DNA of 64,000 bases from Ashinkailepas kermadecensis. Its lineage: Eukaryota > Arthropoda > Thecostraca > Neolepadidae. The notes below the pieces were generated by a model, which ran no database searches, had not been told where the DNA came from, and was given only the letters and a program-made list of their open reading frames with translations. The translations under genes were made by a program, and so were the position numbers. This document shows positions 30,030 through 44,053 of the stretch, in pieces. The DNA lies in the NCBI GenBank assembly GCA_034440615.1, contig JAOTOM010004757.1, forward strand, positions 124,001-188,000, read 5' to 3'. Numbering within the stretch: position 1 is the stretch's first letter; every line of letters starts with the position of its first letter.

Positions 30030-30990
30030 AGGCGTATAACACATGACACCAAAGGACACGAGTATGTTACACGAGAAGATTATTATGCATGCCGTTAACG
30101 GACACGAGCATGTTACATGATAGAGGTATTACACATGACACCAAAGGACACGAGTATGTTAGACAATACGAGTATTATTCATGAGACCAAAGGACACGAG
30201 TAGGCTACACGATAGGCGCATTACACATGCCACCAGAGGACACGAGTATTATGGTTGACACCATAGGGCACATTAGGGCACATAGGGCACATAGGGCACA
30301 TTACACATGCCACCAGAGGACACGAGTATTATGGTTGACACTATAGGGCACGATTACGTTAGGGCACATTAGGGCACATAGGGCACATAGGGCACATTAC
30401 ACATGCCACCAGAGGACACGAGTATTATGGTTGACACCATAGGGCACGATTACGTTATACGATAGGTGTAGTGTACATGACGCTAAATGACACGAACGTG
30501 TCACAAAATAGGAGGATTACACATGATTCTAAAGGACACAAGTATCGTACACGATAGGATTATTATACATGACGCTAAAGGACACGAGCATGTTACACGA
30601 CGGGAGTATTACACGACGCTAAAGGACACGAGTACGATGTACGATAAGAGAATTCGACATGGCACTAAAGGATATGGGCATGCTACACGACAGACGTATT
30701 ACACGTGACACCAAAGGATACGAGTAAGGTACACGATAGGAGTTTTACACACGGCACCAAAGGACACGATTATGCTACACGATAGGAGTATTACACACGG
30801 CACCAAAGGACACGAGTATGTTACACGATAGGAGTATTACACATAGCACCAAAGGACACGAGTATGGTACAGGATAAGAGTATCATACATGACCCCAAAG
30901 GACACGAGTATGTTACACGATGGGAGTATTATACTTGGCACCAAAGGACACAAGTATGTTACACGATAGGAGTGTTATGCATGCCATGCA
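30030..30990. repeat. About 46-bp minisatellite
   Basis: About 20 imperfect copies of a unit built on ACACATGACACCAAAGGACA, then CGAGTATGTTACACGATAGG and AGTATT. A nested expansion of AGGGCACAT occurs at 30260-30400, where a segment of about 110 bp (CATTACACATGCCACCAGAG onwards) is itself repeated. Confidence 0.95.
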
Positions 30991-31559
30991 TAGACACAGA
31001 TAGAGATATGGCATGGATCCAGAGACAGGGGCAGAGAGGTAGGCAACCTCACCGGTGATTCTCTCAAAATGACGATTGATGGTGACATTCGATAGGATTT
31101 TGTTGGTTGTTATTAACTAATATAACAATCTGCTATATCGTGCAAAAGTAGTGTTGAAGTCCCCGTTCACTTTTGCATATTGACCTATGTCTACGATCCA
31201 GAAAGGAGGAATTGTACGCCTTTGTCGGACAGACTTTGTAAAAGCAGATCTGGGTGGTAGCGTTAGGGTTGGATATCTGTAGAAACACCAAAAAAATATT
31301 CTGGACACATGCTTACCAATTATCAAATGAACCAGCCAGACTACTTTCCCAGCTGGCTGGATGGAGCACCTGGTGTTCGTCACACGTCTGTCTCCGGCTG
31401 GCTATTGCGAGCTGCGGAGGGGAGGCCAGACTACCTTGGGCTCCCCTCCTGTGTTCAGACACTCTTGGCGGCGTTCAGTCTCAGCCATACTGATAACGCC
31501 AACGAAATTCCCCTCTGTGGACCGCCCGTCGCACAGATAGCATGATAATCTCCATTGTA

Positions 31560-31770
31560 CCCTGGTACGCTGCTGGCTTGTCTTTGTGTTTGCCAAACAA
31601 CCAAACAACCGGGTTGGGTGGTTGTGGCTCTACGACGCACTCAGCAGCTGAGGCTAGATGGCGTCGCCTGTCTCTCACCCTGGCAGGAAGGGTGGGCGCC
31701 GCGGGGAATTAAACCCCGTACCCATGGCACGCCAGATGCTCAGCTCAACTACTAAGCTACCGACGCTTTT
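31560..31770 (-). mobile_element. tRNA-derived SINE, minus orientation
   Basis: On the minus strand the head reads GTCGGTAGCTTAGTAGTTGA, then GCATCTGGCGTGCCATGGG and GGGGTTTAATTCCCC. TAGCTTAGTAGTTGAG fits an RNA polymerase III A box and GGTTTAATTCC fits a B box at tRNA-like spacing. GGCGCCCACCCTTCCTGCCA and GGGTGAGAGAC follow, a body unrelated to tRNA. The acceptor arms do not pair, so it is not a functional tRNA gene. The 3' end is not defined. Confidence 0.7.
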
Positions 31771-32947
<1,177 letters not shown>

Positions 32948-33469
32948 AGGAGGAGATCGGGGCGGATCAAGCCTGATATTCACTGCTCTTAGTCCCCAGG
33001 CCTCTATAAGACACCCAGACCTCAGACCACTATAAGAGCCACACAAAAACATCACGAATGAAAAAATGGCGCAGGTTATTGTAAATTATAAAAGCATAAC
33101 GAGACCGTGAATGGCATTAATATGACGTTGGAGATGCATAGGACATTTCTTACCCGCAAGTATTTCTATAAATATACCCAAGGAGATGTCAGATATTGAG
33201 AATACTCCGTAATTAACTTCACTAGAAGTCAAGTTCGGTAAGGTAATAACTTACACATCTTGCGGCTTGTTGCACAGCTTGGTGTGCAGCCTGCACGTCC
33301 GAAAGATATCGTCTCACTCTTCAAGAAGTAATACACTTCCAAATTTGCATTGCAGATCAACCTCTTTGACCCAGTCTAAGCTAGTGAACTGGCATGCCTA
33401 AAGAATACAGTTTTAACAGATGTCGCATTGATGAAGGAGATGTTATCCCAAATCTGAGCTTGCTTCGTT

Positions 33470-33560
33470 TTCCGGCTCGCCTGGTATTCGATAAAACCAA
33501 GTCGCGCGTGGTTCGAACCGACGCCCGTTCGTGCTAAATCGAGCCTCTGTGCCTTCCTTG
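33470..33560. repeat. tRNA-like B-box fragment, possible SINE relic
   Basis: Contains GTGGTTCGAACCGACGC, a perfect B-box-like word, with CGAGCCTCTGTGCCTTCCTT nearby. No convincing A box at the right spacing was found, so this is a weak call. Confidence 0.3.
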
Positions 33561-33599
33561 TAAAAAGAAGCAACAAAGCTCACCCTCCCGGGTCTCATG

Positions 33600-34035
33600 C
33601 AAATGCTGCATGCATTGCAGGGGTCCAACCCACATGGCATATGCATATACTGCATACGCTACAGGGGCCGAACCCACGTGGCACATGCAGATGCTACATG
33701 TGCTACAGGGGCCGAACCCACATGGCACATGCATATACTGCATGCGCTACAGGGGCCGAACCCACGTGGCACATGCAGATGCTACATGTGCTACAGGGGC
33801 CGAACCCACATGGCACATGCAGATGCTACATGTGCTACAGGGGCCGAACCCACGTGGCACATGCAGATGCTACATGTGCTACAGGGGCCGAACCCACATG
33901 GCACATGTAGATGCTACATGTGTTGCAGGGGTCCAACTCACATGGCACATGCAGATGCTACATGCGCTACAGGGGCAGAATCCACATGGAACATACAGAT
34001 GCTACATGCGATACAGGGGCCCAACCCTCATGCTA
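33600..34035. repeat. 45-bp minisatellite
   Basis: About 9.5 copies of GGGCCGAACCCACATGGCAC followed by ATGCAGATGCTACATGTGCT and ACAGG. The step is 15 codons, so all three plus-strand frames stay open for long distances; none has a convincing start or domain. Confidence 0.95.
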
Positions 34036-34364
34036 CAGCATTGTGTAAGCATCGGACTCAGAACTTGCTGTGACGAAGGCTTTTTAACCAAGACCTGACA
34101 TTGAGCGCACAAAGGAAACAGATAATCTTACACCACTAAGACTTCGGGCTCAGGGCTATTGTTTACACCACTAACAGGTCGGGCTCCTCGGGGCTCTTGC
34201 CCATTCGTTTAGGGAAAACTTTGACAAGGAAAAATGTGTATGCTTCGTCAAACGCATATTCCTTGACCTTCCTATTGTCTTTCAGCATATTTTGAAACTC
34301 TAAGGCAGAAACTTTTCTTCGTTTAGTTCAAGCCACATTTCTGATAAAGTCTATAGAGTATGCC

Positions 34365-34520
34365 GTCAGCGTTCTCTATCGAAATGTACCCACTTGGGTT
34401 CAGTACGCCACACAGGCAACAACAGTGAACTCTCGCCAGAGGGCGCTCTCTATTGAGAAGTACCCACGTGGGTTCACCAGACCGCACAATCAACAGCAGT
34501 GAACTGTCGCCGGAGGAAAT
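34365..34520. repeat. About 77-bp direct duplication
   Basis: Two diverged copies of a segment containing TCTATYGARAWGTACCCAC and AACAGTGAACTSTCGCC, at about 34373 and 34450. Confidence 0.8.
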
Positions 34521-35760
34521 TTACGGTCCCCGCCCTTCAGTTGGAAACAAGAGATTGCCTCTTATCAGCGGGCAACGTTGCCGGCGGCGGGCACTTTTCT
34601 CTCATCCGGTCACTTGCGAGGTCTCTGAAGCGGACGGCGACATATTGCTTCAGCTGCTGCAGGGATATGGTTAACAATAGCATTGCACAAGTCACCTGCA
34701 ACGAGCACCTCGGCCTCTAACAACCCCGCAAATGCACTCATCTCGGTTGATGTAGAAGTTGACATCCTCCGTCTCAGGTTCAAGATGGCGGTGGTAGTTA
34801 GACTCATCCCGGGATAGACATCCTGTTGTCCCCACTCAGCCTTCTTCACCAATTCCGTATGCTCCCAGTTTCTAAATCACTGAAATCCCTCGTATGGAAC
34901 ATTTTATTTATTTATTTATATCACGATACATACCCTCCACGTACTGTGGCTGTTATGGCTGTTATGTTATGGACTGTTACATTTGCGATGTGGATGCCAT
35001 GTGGACTGCAGGCAGTGCTATCTGAAGCCTTGCCAATCGATTGCTCTTCTCTGAGACACCACCTCTCTGCGGTCTCGCCGAGTATTACGGGTTGCTCTCA
35101 TAACCGCCACATGACCCGCCTGGTCAGCACAGATGCGCCTACCTGTCACAGTACCCTCCAGCTATGCTGATGGTCTCTTAATGTCATCGCACGCCTGGAC
35201 GCTCTGGAAACGTTGGCTCGCAAAACCTTTTTTGCTCGTCATGAAAGAGGAATCCCCTCACAAGCATGAGCTGGATAGGAAATGTTTCCCATAATGGCTT
35301 TAGTACGGTGGGTGTTTCCTCCTCGACCACCGTGGGATACAGCTTTCACGCGCTTGTAAACGATGCCCCATATTTATTGGATTATGGGGCTATTTTACTG
35401 TGGCAGTGTTTCCTCTCCGCTCCAAACGCCATATTAATATACTTGAGACTGGAGAATTGCAAGAGCTGTTGACAATTCACCTGCGCTGAAAACAAGTTCT
35501 CGTAGCGTCGGGCCAGAACTGCCATTAATGTATATCAGCAAGCATGGGCGGCTCCAGGTGGATTTGGCTGGAGGGACGGTCAGTATCAGCCACTACCAGA
35601 TGTGTTTTCCTAGTTTTCTCTGTTCTATGTTTTCCCATGAAGCTAATTTTTTGGTTGGTTATTAAGGCGCAGCGACGGATAGGTCTTACTGCGCCCACGA
35701 AGTGAATTCTTAGCTGAGTATTTGCTACTACGCAGGGGTGTTGTGTTGTTAAAATGTTTG
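34521..35760. other. Intergenic DNA without a recognised gene
   Basis: No supported exon. A copy of the short dispersed element (GGTTGGTTATTAAGGCGCAG, then TTACTGCGCCCACG) lies at about 35650-35705. Confidence 0.5.
35650..35705 (+). repeat. Copy of the short GGGCGCA...TGCGCCC dispersed element
   Basis: Contains GGCGCAGCGACGGATAGGTC and ACTGCGCCCACG. The terminal GGCGCAG and CTGCGCC are complementary, as in the inserted copy at 18417-18473. Confidence 0.6.
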
Positions 35761-35769
35761 TGATGGTTC

Positions 35770-35960
35770 AAGTGCCCGAAGGTATCTGATACAATGCGTG
35801 TGCAGACGACCCTGGAAGGTATGTGATACAATGTGTGTACAGGTACCCTGGAAAGTATGTGATGCAATGTGTGTGTAGAGGACTCTGAAAATTATGTGAT
35901 ACAATGCATGTGCAGATAACCCTGAAAGGTATGTGATACATTGCACGCGCAGAGGACCAT
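35770..35960. repeat. 45-bp tandem repeat, about four copies
   Basis: Unit built on GGTATGTGATACAATGTGTG followed by TRCAGAKRACCCTGAAA. Confidence 0.85.
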
Positions 35961-38110
35961 GGAACACGTGCACTGAACACATATACACGCACAATATTAT
36001 TATTTGTTAATCATACGCAAGGCGCCTTACCCGACCGCCGGACATATCGAATGCGCAAAATCGAAAACATAAATTTATCACGGTATCAAAAGGCCACCAC
36101 TAAGTAGAAGTATCGTGTTTTCTAAGTCACGTATCCCAGCATGCCTCTGCTCGCGTATACGGTGAGCTGAGCCTGCTGGTTCTCCCACTACACCACTCAA
36201 TCGCTATGTCCAACGACGGCACCACCGTGGGTGGTGTGGGGGACGCGTCCCCCGCAGTCATTTTCTCGTGGGTATCGTTTCCACAGCCGAGGAATCGTAC
36301 CGACACCCTCTCCAACTTCAGACGGCTCCTTTTCAAACTCCGACGGCCGCCCCTACGACTTGTCACAGCTCCCTATTGATTTAAAGCGGCCCCTCCCATG
36401 CTGTAGGCAAGGGGTGTCATGTTATGCCATCGATTGGCAGCGCTGAATACCTGACCTGTGAGCGCAGGCAGGATTTCCACAAAGGTGTGTGTGTGGGGGG
36501 CAGTGCAAAAAGCTCGATGGATTTCGGCTACTCTGACAATCGGAAAAACTTCATAAAAATTAATTCCTATTTATTTATTCCGGTTTATTTTTGTTCTGAC
36601 ATGTTCAGTCACTTATGTTTGAGCAGTCTACTCCCATTACGGCCATATCATTATGAGATTATGGCCTGCAATTGTGTTATGTGCGGATGCAATGAAACGT
36701 CCACTAAGCTGCTGCACATCTCACCCACATTATAGTTCATTGTGAGTTCCGAAATACCACCACCTCCTGCGCAATTTTTGGTGCGATGCACTAGCCTGAT
36801 CACTGTTCTTGGTTCTTGTGCATTTGACCGACTCTGACGAAGAATATGCTCATTGTTTGTAGGATGGGCTTCGGAACACCGAAATAATTTGGGTTTAAAT
36901 CCTTCAGTCCTGGTTTAATAAGAATATACCATATCTGAAAAAGTCGAATGGCTATAACATACGCCGCAAAACTGCATCCGCGCCGACAAACCTAAATCTA
37001 CTTCCCAGGTGCCAACCCATACTCACAATTTCCATATTTTGGAAGTGTCGACTAATAGTTAAGGGCGCTACGTGTGTATATGTGTGCTCATTCAGACACT
37101 TTGGTACATAGGCAATGTGTGGTGGTAAAATATAAACCTACAGAGAACATGGCAAAACTGTGTCAATGTCCATATGCAAGCGACTCATCTGAAGAAAATA
37201 ATTCAAGAAACAACTGAGGAGAACAATGGCATATCCCAAGCATCTGTAGCTGGCCTCAGTATTTCATTCGTTGGGGTTGTGCTCAACCAAAAGCACACGG
37301 AGCGACGCACATACTTTAGACGACCCTCCCCAACTTTAGACTCTCCACTTCCAATCTCAGACGATCACCCACCGACTTAATAAGGCCCCTGTCAACTTTA
37401 CATGGCATTTCAGACTCATTGTGTCATGACCGACTCGACCCCTACATGTGATGAATTATTTCTGTCTGTTCCGAATTCAACCCACCCTCCAAACTTTCCA
37501 ATGGCAACGACAATGACACCGCTTTGAGAAACAGGTCACTGGCTGCTAATTTATCCCTCACCTGGAGCGGCCCCTGACATGATTGGGCACCAAAAAGTAT
37601 ATCCGTAGGTAAGCAGCAGCAGTATGAGCAGTTGAATTCGAAATTAAAGTGACCTGAACAGAATTACAATGAAAATATTCCGATGCACGTGCTGTTCCTA
37701 GTTTTCACAAAAGTATGTTGAATATGCCTTCCCATATTCGCTTCTGAAACTGCCTCTGACAGAGATACGAACTTAAAATTTTGGTACAAAGTAGAAAAAG
37801 GAAGTTAGAAAAGATAGCCGAGTATCACACTCACATCGTAAATGGTTATGGAACGGCATGCAAAAACCGCAGGGTGTAGGGAGGGAGAACCCTCCCTAAA
37901 TTAATACAGTTAATGCAGCTAGTTTCAGCATATTGCTACAGTTGGTCTTGCTTATTTCCTGCAACAATACTGCTAATGTTTACATCATTGCATTATGCCG
38001 TATCTGTTTCATGTTATTATGTAGATGCTGCTGAAGCTTTCTCGTCCTTGGTAAACTTCAGAAACTCTTCCTGAATAAGAACGCATGCATATTCACAAAA
38101 TCGCATAATA
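35961..38110. other. Intergenic DNA without a recognised gene
   Basis: No supported exon. Short CTCCGAACTTTAGAC-like and CACCCTCTCCAACTTCAGAC-like phrases recur loosely near 36300 and 37320-37500. Confidence 0.4.
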
Positions 38111-38469
38111 GCATGCAGTCATTGGGGTATTCAGGTTTCATCGCACACCAGGGTAACATTCTTGAAAAGCATACTCAGGTCAAGTCTTTTCCAGGCTGGA
38201 AAACGGCCGCAGTGCAAATTTCACACCGCAATCAGCCCCCGCCGCCGACCCCTCTCAACGACTGCTCTGGACAAACCCAAGGTGCCACCTTTTTTTCCTC
38301 ACATTATGCCGCCCCTTCGAAATACCGCCTCACCCCTTCGCTTCAACATCACATCACCAAACGACATCACCCGACATCACCCTGCATCACCAAACGACAG
38401 TCTACGTCACCAGCATCAGTTGCCGGCCCACATCACTATCAGCCTTCGGTTCACACCACTGCCAGACAT

Positions 38470-39082
38470 CAACTCACATTATCACCAGATGTCAGCCCGC
38501 ATCATCAGATGTCAGCCTACACCACCATACGTCAGCCCGCACCACCAGACGTCAGCCCGCACCACCAGACGTCAGCCCGCACCACCAGACGTCAGCCTAC
38601 ACCACCAGACGTCAGCCCACACTACCAGACGTCAGCCCGCACCACCAGATGTCAGCCCACACCACCAGACGTCAGCCCGCACCACCAGACGTCAGCCCAC
38701 ACCACCAGACGTCAGCCTCCACCGCCAGACGTCAGCCCACACCACCAGACGTCAGCCCACACCACCAGACGTCAGCCTCCACCGCCAGACGTCAGCCCAC
38801 ACCACCAGACGTCAGCCCACACCACCAGACGTCAGCCCCCACCGCCAGACGTCAGTCTACACCACCAGACGTCAGCCCACACCACCAGACGTCAGCCCGC
38901 ACCACCAGACGTCAGCCCACACCACCAGACATCAGCCCACACCACCAGACATCAGCCCACACCACCAGACGTCAGCCCGCACCACCAGACGTCAGCCTAC
39001 ACCACCAGACGTCAGCCCACACTACCAGACGTCAGCCCACACCACCAGACGTCAGCCCACACTACCAGATGTCAGACGTCGG
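38470..39082. repeat. 20-bp minisatellite
   Basis: About 30 copies of ACCACCAGACGTCAGCCCRC with few changes. Each unit contains the palindrome GACGTC. Three units make 60 bp, so a 20-residue peptide repeat appears in every plus-strand frame. Confidence 0.97.
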
Positions 39083-39244
39083 TGGGTTGCGCCACCATAG
39101 GCCTCCGGCCGCCACACAATAAGAGCGCCGGACGACGCTTTGTCCGCTCTAATGAGTGGCCATTTTGCGGCGATGCGCCGCACATTAGGCGGGGCGGCGC
39201 TGCATCATGCTATATGCCACGAGCAAAGGCCTGGCGTGTCGGAG

Positions 39245-40275
39245 CAGCGCAGGAGCGGTCCAGGGGCGAACCTGAGATGGTAAAGGAGCGGTCCGGGGGC
39301 GACCCTGAGACGGCACAGGAGCGGTCCAGGGGCGACCCTGAGACGGCGCAGGAGCGGTCCAGGGGCGAACCTGACACGGCACAGGAGTGGTCCAGGGGCG
39401 ACCCTGAGACGGCGCAGCAGCGGCCCAGGGGCGACCCTGAGACGGCACAGGAGTGGTCCAGGGGCGAACCTGAGATGGTAAAGGAGCGGTCCGGGGGCGA
39501 CCCTGAGACGGCACAGGAGCGGTCCAGGGGCGACCCTGAGACAGCACAGGAGCGGTCCAGGGGCGACCCTGACACGGCACAGGAGTGGTCCAGGGGCGAC
39601 CCTGAGACGGCGCAGCAGCGGCCCAGGGGCGACCCTGAGACGGCACAGGAGTGGTCCAGGGGCGACCCTGAGACGGCACAGGAGCGGTCCAGGGGCGAAC
39701 CTGACACGGCACAGCAGCGGTCCAGGGGCGACCCTGAGACGGCGCAGCAGCGGTCCAGGGGCGACCCTGAGACGGCACAGGAGCGGTCCAGGGGCGACCC
39801 TGAGACGGCACAGGAGCGGTCCAGGGGCGACCCTGAGACGGCACAGGAGCGGTCCAGGGACGAACCCGACACGGTACAGGAGCGGTCCAGGGGCGACCCT
39901 GAGACGGCACAGGAGTGGTCCAGGGGCGACCCTGAGACGGCACAGGAGCGGTCCAGGGGCGACCCTGAGACGGCACAGGAGCGGTCCAGGGACGAACCCG
40001 ACACGGTACAGGAGCGGTCCAGGGGCAACTCTGAGATGGCACAAGAGCGGTACAGTGGCGATCTTGGGACGGTACAGGAGCAGTCCAGGGGTGACTCTAA
40101 GACGGTAAAGGAGCGGTCCGGAGGCGACCCTGACACGGTACAGGACCGGTCCAGGGGTGACCCTGAGATGGTAAAGGAGCGGTCCGGGGGCGACGGTGAA
40201 ACGGCACACGAGCTGCCCAGGGGTGATCCTGTGTCGGCACAGGACGGTCAGCCTGCCCTGGGGCGACCCTGAGAC
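39245..40275. repeat. 33-bp minisatellite
   Basis: About 31 copies of CAGGAGCGGTCCAGGGGCGA followed by CCCTGAGACGGCA. Variant units (GAACCTGACACGG, GAACCTGAGATGGTAAAGG, CAGCAGCGGCCC) recur in a similar order, suggesting block duplication. The 11-codon unit leaves several frames open on both strands. A 719-codon plus-strand frame (38113-40272) crosses this and the 20-bp array; I regard it as unproven. Confidence 0.97.
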
Positions 40276-40799
40276 GGCACATGAGCGATACAGGAGCGGT
40301 CATTGATTGGACCATCGCTCTGTCCGGGCGTCAGGGGTGCTTCGGATGAAATTTCGAGTCACCAGAACCGTCGCAAAACTAGACTCCGTTGCAATACATG
40401 TTGGCGAGGACGAAACTAGTGTTAACATTGGAATACAAAGAACACGCCTCCTCGTTGCATTCTTTACCGCATTTTATTTTTGATGCATGCGATTTCAGCG
40501 TGTGCGTGGCTGACCTACCAGGTGCTGAGAACCCCGCCAACGAGGCCGTGATCCACATATCTGGAGCCGATCCCTGGAGACGGCAGTTCCAGTTGAAGGA
40601 CATGATGTTTTCCGAGAGCTCAGTGTACCGTCCATGATCCGGTGAGCCCGCCGCGCTGTCATCTCCTGGGATCGGGTGCCAACTGGTGTTCACAGTCTGT
40701 GATTCATTGCGACGTCGTCACCCCATTCCTCTTCCCTGGAGCAACCCCACTCCCTTGGGGTCTGAGAAACTTATCCTCCGATTCCCTTCCAAATTAGCC

Positions 40800-41030
40800 G
40801 AAGCGAACTGTCGTGATAACAACTACTCATGACGTGTTCAAGGTTGCACCAACTGTCGTGATAACATCGACTCATGACGCATTGAAGCTCATACCAACTG
40901 TCGTGATAACATCTGCTCATGGATAATTTAAGGTTACACGATCTGTCGTGATAACATCGACTCATGATGCATTCAAGGTTATACCAGCTGTTGTGATAAC
41001 ATCTACTCATGACACATTCAAGGTTACAAA
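40800..41030. repeat. 45-bp minisatellite, five copies
   Basis: Unit built on ACTGTCGTGATAACATCGAC followed by TCATGACGCATTCAAGGTTA. Confidence 0.9.
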
Positions 41031-41515
41031 AAAAAACATGCACGCGGTCACAACCCCAGGAGGAAAAGTCTGAGGTATTCATTCCTCCTTTTGAATTTTA
41101 TTATATGCCGCTCTGATTGTTCCAAATTTTCACGTTTATCCATTTTGCCAGCAACGCATTTAAGATGGATATCGCAGTGCAAGGTCGTAATTAGTACCAA
41201 GAAAAAGAAGTGCTTCTTTTTGTGCCACTCGCCGGCCGATCATATATAGAAAGCCATGTGAGTGGAAGTAACTACTGCTGTAGATGCTTAAAATAAATCG
41301 GAATAAGCTATTATTATCGGTCTATTAACCCAGCAAGGGCGAATTCAAGCACTCGAAGCTGGTCGTTTAAATGTTGTATGTGAACTATGCAGTATGCTCT
41401 TTTAGTGTATTGTAATCCTAACAAGTGCCTAGAAAATGACAGAGACGCATATCGGAACGAGAAGAAGGGGGCATGTCCTGTGCGCGTGTCTGCTACTCAA
41501 ATCTAGAATACGCAT
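41031..41515. other. Intergenic DNA without a recognised gene
   Basis: Nothing supported. Confidence 0.5.
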
Positions 41516-41517
41516 GA

Positions 41518-41760
41518 CTTGGGTACCTGCTACATATATGGGCATGATGCCAGTGCCTGCCACTAATGTGGACATGGCATGGGTACCTGCTATTAATATG
41601 GGCGTGACGTGGAAACCTGATGCTAAAATGGGCAAGACGTGGGTACCTGCTACTAATATGGGCATATCGTGGATACCTGCTACTAATATGTGAATGTCGT
41701 GTGCACCCGCTACTAATGTGGACATGGCGTGGGCACAAACCTGCTACTACCATGGGCATG
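41518..41760. repeat. 30-bp minisatellite, about eight copies
   Basis: Unit built on GGGTACCTGCTACTAATATG followed by GGCATGRCGT, with moderate divergence. Confidence 0.9.
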
Positions 41761-42713
41761 TCTGTAGGCATATGTGAAATCCACTCAATGGCACGGTCAG
41801 ACATGAAAACTGAAGGCGGAAAGTGAATATTGGTTGAAAACACGTCAATGTCTTTCGACATTTGTCAATTCACGTTCAGTTTGTATGTAGATCGCTACAC
41901 CTGTAATTTCGTTTCCCTGGATTCAACACTGGCGATAATTATATACCTGAATTGTATTCATTCAAATTCATACCATGCCTATGAGACGAATCAGGTGCAT
42001 CCAGGCATCAGCCAGAAAACAGCGGTACAACATGCAGAGAGAACTTCCGAAAATCCCTCTGGAATTGCCCTTAACCACAGCAATTTTTGCACATCCCAAA
42101 CAGGATTGTCTCCTGAACATGGTGGAGCTGTGATGCACGCCTCTTTTTTGTTTCATACACTGTAAAAAAAAGATTAGCACCCCTTTGGTGCTATTTCAAA
42201 TGTCAAATTCCAGCTCCACAGGGCTGCTTGAATTAAGCATCTTTTTGAAGTTGGCATCGCATCGCAAAATTTCAAGTGCTAAATATAAGCATGGTGCTTA
42301 TATCTAGCACCTCTTTATTCGGCTATATTTAGTAGCATGGGACTTGAAATGAGCACCCATGGGGTGCGTGCGCTTTAGCACCCCCAGGGTGCTAGTTTTT
42401 TCTCACGCCAAAAAACAGCACCTCCTGGGTACGGTTCGCCCATGGTGCTAGCATATTTAGCACCCATTGGATGCTAAAACCGAAATTTGACTCCTTGATA
42501 GAAGCGTACGGGTGTTGCTGACTTACGGTATTGATACGGACGGAGTACTTCTTTTGCTACATGCTAACGTCCGCTACCCATCTTAAATATTACAGCGAAC
42601 AGGAATCAGGATGCTTACAGGCGATATACCCTTTTAATGCATTCGAATGCAAATAGCAATGCAAAGGAATACGTATTTCCTACTTTGCAAATAGCAAAGG
42701 AGGACATGCATAT

Positions 42714-42716
42714 ATA

Positions 42717-42760
<44 letters not shown>
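42714..42760. repeat. (AT)n microsatellite
   Basis: About 45 bp of TATATA. Nearby, TTGCGTGTAAAGAAAG (42806) and its complement CTTTCTTTACACGCAA (42852) form a 16-bp inverted repeat around a 30-bp loop. Confidence 0.95.
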
Positions 42761-42762
<2 letters not shown>

Positions 42763-43261
42763 TAATACAACGAAGAATGGCTCTTAGATGCTCCTGGGTT
42801 TTAGACATTGCGTGTAAAGAAAGAAAGACCTGGTATATTGAAGGTCGTATGCTTTCTTTACACGCAATATATATATATAGAAGCAAATTTAGAATGTATT
42901 ACAATGAAGTACATGAACAGGAAAAGTATTAGAGGTTTCCTTAATTTAAATCTCAAATTTTGTAACTAAACAACCTAATCTGATGTATCCTAACCCAGTT
43001 GGTTGCTTAATGAAGGAAAATGTGTGTAAGACTTTTATCATGGACACCTTAAATGACAATAATACCAAATAAACCAACGAAACCTAACCCAGACAATTTA
43101 TTTTATTGTTTTATGCAAGCTCCACATTTATCACAGTTCAGTCTTACATGGCACAGTGCCAGTCATGAACAAATGGTGACGTAAAGAGCAAATCCACTGG
43201 CTCAATGGCTACATAATTATGAACAAATACAATCCATAATAATGCCATGCAGTCATGACGT

Positions 43262-43312
43262 GATAAAACATAAAAAGAGCCCCAGTGGCCCATCTCGGTT
43301 AAGCCTATAAAA
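43262..43312 (-). mobile_element. LINE 3'-tail-like fragment, minus orientation
   Basis: The minus strand reads TTATAGGCTTAACCGAGATG followed by GGCCACTGGGGCTCTTTTTA, matching the tail at 19600-19640 (AGGCTTAACCCAGATAGGCC). Confidence 0.5.
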
Positions 43313-44053
43313 TTATCTGGTAGCAACAATTGGTGGTGATAATCCAGCCTATGCTATATCCAGGATAATCCAGGCTAGCTTTCTTTCAGCTAATAAATTC
43401 TGAGCAGCACAATAAGCCACCCAAAAGCCATTGTCTGAGAAATGATTTTTTGGGGGGCCCACAGAATAGGCTGCAACTGGCATAGCCCACCCAGCTTCTC
43501 AGGGTCCATAGATGAATAATGATGCAAAAAAATTACATTTTAGCTTGTTCGTCCCATGGCAATAACGCATATGCCTTGCTAAGCATGCCAGGTACTATGT
43601 GTTGTCAAGCTCAGGTATGTTAGTGATTGTAGCTTGAGGTTGGATCAACTGCGAAAGTCATCCAGCGCCCGTAATTTCAGGGGTGTATGCAGCGAGGTTG
43701 GCAAGATGCTGACATAATCATATTGATACCAGGGATGTGGAAAAACATTTGCTGTGAAGACACACCCACCTTGTGCAGACTATGTCAGGCATGTGATTCT
43801 GGATCCAGAGGTTCTCTTGATCCCAGAGAGACTTCTCTTCTTCGCTTTAATCTTGCCACACGATTGAACCGATCCGCACGCCATCGAATCTCAAACCAAA
43901 ATGGCCGAATGTTCACGCAGTTTTTTCGTTAAGCAGCGTTAAGGTGCTAATATTCCCGCCATTCTTCTACGCTGCTTATATTAACTACCCAACTGCTAAC
44001 TGTACGCAGCCATAGAGTGCTCAAACTCCCGCCAAAAAACACGGACCGTAACA

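Noticed and set aside
31690..31768. Functional tRNA gene on the minus strand
   Set aside because: A and B boxes fit, but acceptor and anticodon stems do not pair and the sequence continues into a SINE body.
33600..34098. 158-162-codon frames with HMQMLHVLQGPNPHG repeats
   Set aside because: All three plus frames of the 45-bp array are open, with no unique domain or splice support.
38470..40275. CRISPR array
   Set aside because: Repeats are contiguous without unique spacers, the setting is eukaryotic and there are no cas genes. The same applies to the other arrays.
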